From Oxytricha trifallax (taxonomy: Eukaryota; Ciliophora; Spirotrichea; Sporadotrichida; Oxytrichidae), in contig ARYC01018654.1 in assembly GCA_000711775.1 (NCBI GenBank), positions 1-64,000 on the forward strand: a stretch of 64,000 nt of DNA. Reading direction: 5' to 3'. Shown piece after piece: positions 61,678 through 64,000 of this stretch. Every line of letters begins with the position of its first letter. Positions within the stretch are counted from its first letter, which is position 1. Under the pieces are notes generated by a model. It saw nothing but the letters and a program-made list of their open reading frames with translations, did no database searches and was not told the origin of the DNA. The position numbers were made by a program, and so were the translations under genes.

Positions 61678-63201
61678 ATGAGAAAACTTTCTTCTTCACT
61701 TTCTTCAAATTCTGATTCGAGCAATGATCCTTTAAATAAAAATGAGTCTTCTAATAAAAGCAGCCAGATTTAAAATAGTGATGAGCAGATAAAAGACTCA
61801 TAAGTCATCGTCAACAAAAAAGACTAAAGCTACAAGCAATTTTATATTAGATGGCAGGCCTGAAGAACATCAAGAGCCAGCAATAAATCAAAATATCCCA
61901 CGAATCTTTATGAGTGTGGTCAATGTAAGAATGTGTACACTGGAGTTGAATTAAAACGGCATTAATAAACTCATACTAGGAATAATGGAAAATTCATTTA
62001 ACTCAAGAAGGGGGGAATATACAGATGCCAAGTATGCTTAAAAAATGAGGAATAAAAAGCTTACAAAACTAAAGAGTTGCTCCTAACTCATTTGAGGTCT
62101 CATAGCATTGATGAACTTTAACAAAATGGTTACCCTAAACTTGTAAGATAATAATGAATTAATAATATAGGTGGTGAAATATATAGAGAAAAACAATTAA
62201 AAAGTTCAACAAATTAAAAGCAATTGCAGTCCTAGTAACTCGAATTGTGATCAATCACATCATAGTGACTAGGCTAAAGATTAATCACACTTTTTTATCA
62301 ATTAAAATGAAGACTCAAGTGTGTAATTTATTGACACAGTCTTAGCCAATCCAAAATTTGTAATTAATCACACTTATGAGAATGCAAAGCTAGGTTTTAC
62401 GGTTAATCTCAACCCATTCATTAGGAACGAGATACAAATGATACTTTAGTTATCGAAAGAATAATAAATTCTAACAAACGACGAGGCAGCATTTAAACAA
62501 GTGAAAGGAATACAAGTCAATCATTGTTATGACGAAATAAACTTGAATTTCAACTTAGTATAGCAACTTTGGACTGAGTTCAAGATTTTGTCCTATTTAA
62601 GGAATGTTGAAGTAGGGCCAAGCTAGGATTGAGTAATCGTAATGTCTTATGACAATCAAATGTTGAAACTAAAAACTCTTGATTGGAGTGCAGTTTGGGT
62701 CAGTTCATTATGCAGCAGAGCAGAGATAAAAGTTTAAGAGCTTTCATTAGCACTTTAGAAGCTGTGTAGGAATTACATTCAGCTGACATTGTTCATAGAT
62801 ATCTGTCCCCTAAAACAATAAAATTTTATGATGATGAAAACTCGAATGTTCTCATAACAAATTATAAATACTCAACCTCTAAGAATGTTAAATTAGACGT
62901 GTCTTAGATGCCAATGACACCTTATCAAGACTAAATTAATAATGAAGAAGTTGAGAATGGGGACTGTAGATAAGACATATATTCCCTGATTGTTATCCTC
63001 ATTCAAATACTAGTTGGGAAGAGATTTTCTAAGTTGAAGCAGAATTAGAACGACATGAAATAAATTATTGGAAAAATAATCATTGAAAAACTTCTGCCTA
63101 GGTGCGAGAGATTTATTTTGAAATATATTTCTAAAACTTATGATGACCTACCTACAATAAAGGAGCTTAAAACTTAAGTCCAATCGTTAAAATAGAATTG
63201 A
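61678..63201 (+). pseudogene. Zinc-finger and kinase-like protein of TBE type, broken
   Basis: ATG 61678; TGA 63199-63201. Starts with a Ser/Asn-rich segment; an in-frame TGA (about 61861) follows RWQA. Two C2H2 fingers: YECGQCKNVYTGVELKRH and YRCQVCLKNEEQ..LLTHLRSH. After more shifts (about 62150-62700) a kinase-like C-lobe remains: AVQELHSADIVHRYLSPKTI, where the catalytic Asp of HRDxKPEN is Tyr, then QDIYSLIVILIQILVGKRF. The lost Asp and Asn mean no kinase activity is expected. Same architecture as the TBE 57-kDa protein. Confidence 0.8.
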
Positions 63202-63640
63202 AATGTTAATTAATTTAATCAATTTACATATTTTTCTTCAATTTTGATAATTATAGTGTATATCACATATGGAAAGTCCAACTAATTACTTAAGGTCTTA
63301 GAGTAGTATATGAAATATCTAAAATATATTAAAATCTTTTACTGCATGTTATAAAAGTACCAAAATTAAACAAAAAACAGTAAAAGATGGAATACCTAAT
63401 TGCTGAGTATGCAATTTTGCTCTAGTTTGCTTATTTTATATTTACTACTCCATATTTAAGCATAATCAATAAATTCAAAAAGATTTGTAATAAGACCTTC
63501 AAAATTAATAATTTATTTTTGTAATTTTTATAAATATCCATTTATTTTTACACATAAAGATCAACTATACCCAAAAAAGAATATCTAATGAAAACTTTTA
63601 TTTAATTAATATTTTATATTTGTAATAGTTTAAATTACTT
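63202..63640. other. AT-rich stretch, nothing seen
   Basis: Between the finger/kinase pseudogene and MITE copy 4; no frame with coding character. Confidence 0.5.
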
Positions 63641-64000
63641 TTGTAGGAATATATTAGAAATTGGGAAATTATTTGTAATTAAATTAATAATTAATTAAAA
63701 TCTTGGCAGTTAAAGTTGGCCAATTTGAACGATTTTGGACTCATTCGATAGAGAATTCAAAATTAGCTGGACTTTATTGTTGGCGGTACTATTTTATCGC
63801 ATCCCTGAAGCAAGATAACCTCACTTTATTGTGAGGGTATAATTTAGTGAATTTAGAGGTGTTTAATTAAAGTGAGGTTATCTTGCTTCAGGGATGCGAT
63901 AAAATAGTACCGTCAACAATAAAGTCCAGCTAATTTTGAATTCTCTATCGAATGAGTCCAAAATCGTTCAAATTGGTCAACTTTAACTGCCAAGATTTTA
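63641..64000. mobile_element. Palindromic MITE, copy 4, cut by the window end
   Basis: Begins TTGTAGGAATAT and has the same internal blocks (CTTGGCAGTTAAAGTTGGCC, GGCGGTACTATTTTATCGCA) in both arms. The base pair before it is TT rather than TA. Its spacer is inverted relative to copies 1 and 2. The right end lies beyond the window. Confidence 0.88.

Larger units (their letters stand above)
59350..63250. mobile_element. Diverged TBE-like gene set without telomeric ends
   Basis: Three genes in the same order and orientation as in a TBE: transposase (+), 22-kDa-type protein (-), zinc-finger/kinase-like protein (+), with an iteron-rich gap between the last two. I found no C4A4 inverted repeats at either side, so the limits given are those of the ORFs. 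Either a distinct TBE family with other ends, or an element that lost its ends. Confidence 0.8.

Noticed and set aside
1-64000. CRISPR array, bacterial operons, rRNA genes
   Set aside because: No regular spacer-repeat array, no Shine-Dalgarno-spaced gene runs; introns, the TAA/TAG=Gln code and IESs are eukaryotic ciliate features.

Overview
The window reads as germline (micronuclear) DNA of a spirotrichous ciliate close to Oxytricha/Sterkiella. Three things point there. Genes are open only if TAA and TAG are read as glutamine and TGA is the sole stop. Genes are broken by short AT-rich segments flanked by 4-10 bp direct repeats (pointers), the layout of internal eliminated sequences (IESs). 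A 4.1 kb element with ends CAAAACCCC(A)AAACCCC, a 3-bp ATT duplication and the three known ORFs of telomere-bearing elements (TBE) lies inside a gene. The organism name is inference; the code, pointers and TBE are visible. GT...AG introns (25-160 bp) are also common. In five places I could remove IESs and introns so that total coding length is a multiple of three.

Layout: 1-3.8 kb has a partial coiled-coil gene (+), mitochondrial ribosomal protein bL19 (+) and a DOT1-like methyltransferase (-). 4.2-7.4 kb is a 3.2 kb palindrome. 8.6-11.9 kb holds an ARM-repeat-like gene and a coiled-coil gene (both -). 12.0-22.5 kb is one very large minus-strand gene that hosts a TBE (12382-16455) and a palindromic MITE (21527-21941); the reading frame is open across both when they are cut out. 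23.8-32.8 kb is a large tiny-macrocysts (TmpB-like) membrane receptor with PAS-like region (-). 33.7-36.7 kb has a coiled-coil gene and a 154-residue gene (-), 36.9-39.7 kb an RPAP3-like R2TP co-chaperone (-), 39.9-41.7 kb a BPI/LBP-like lipid-binding protein (-).

From 41.7 kb on the DNA is mostly AT-rich and germline-limited in look, with mobile elements: a 3.4 kb element with 335-bp terminal inverted repeats, iterons and a Rep-like protein with superfamily 3 helicase motifs (45002-48417), itself split by a 1.2 kb non-autonomous TBE; two more palindromic MITEs; and at 58.6-63.2 kb a diverged TBE-like gene set (transposase, 22-kDa-type protein, zinc-finger/kinase-like protein) without the telomere-like ends. 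Small coding-looking islands and a 0.6 kb GC-rich island (53.9-54.5 kb) remain unexplained.

The genes encode unrelated housekeeping and signalling proteins, as expected if each becomes its own nanochromosome. What ties the window together is excision: TA-flanked MITEs, the Rep element and ANT-flanked TBEs behave like large IESs, and transposases of the TBE type are the known candidates for the excision machinery in Oxytricha.
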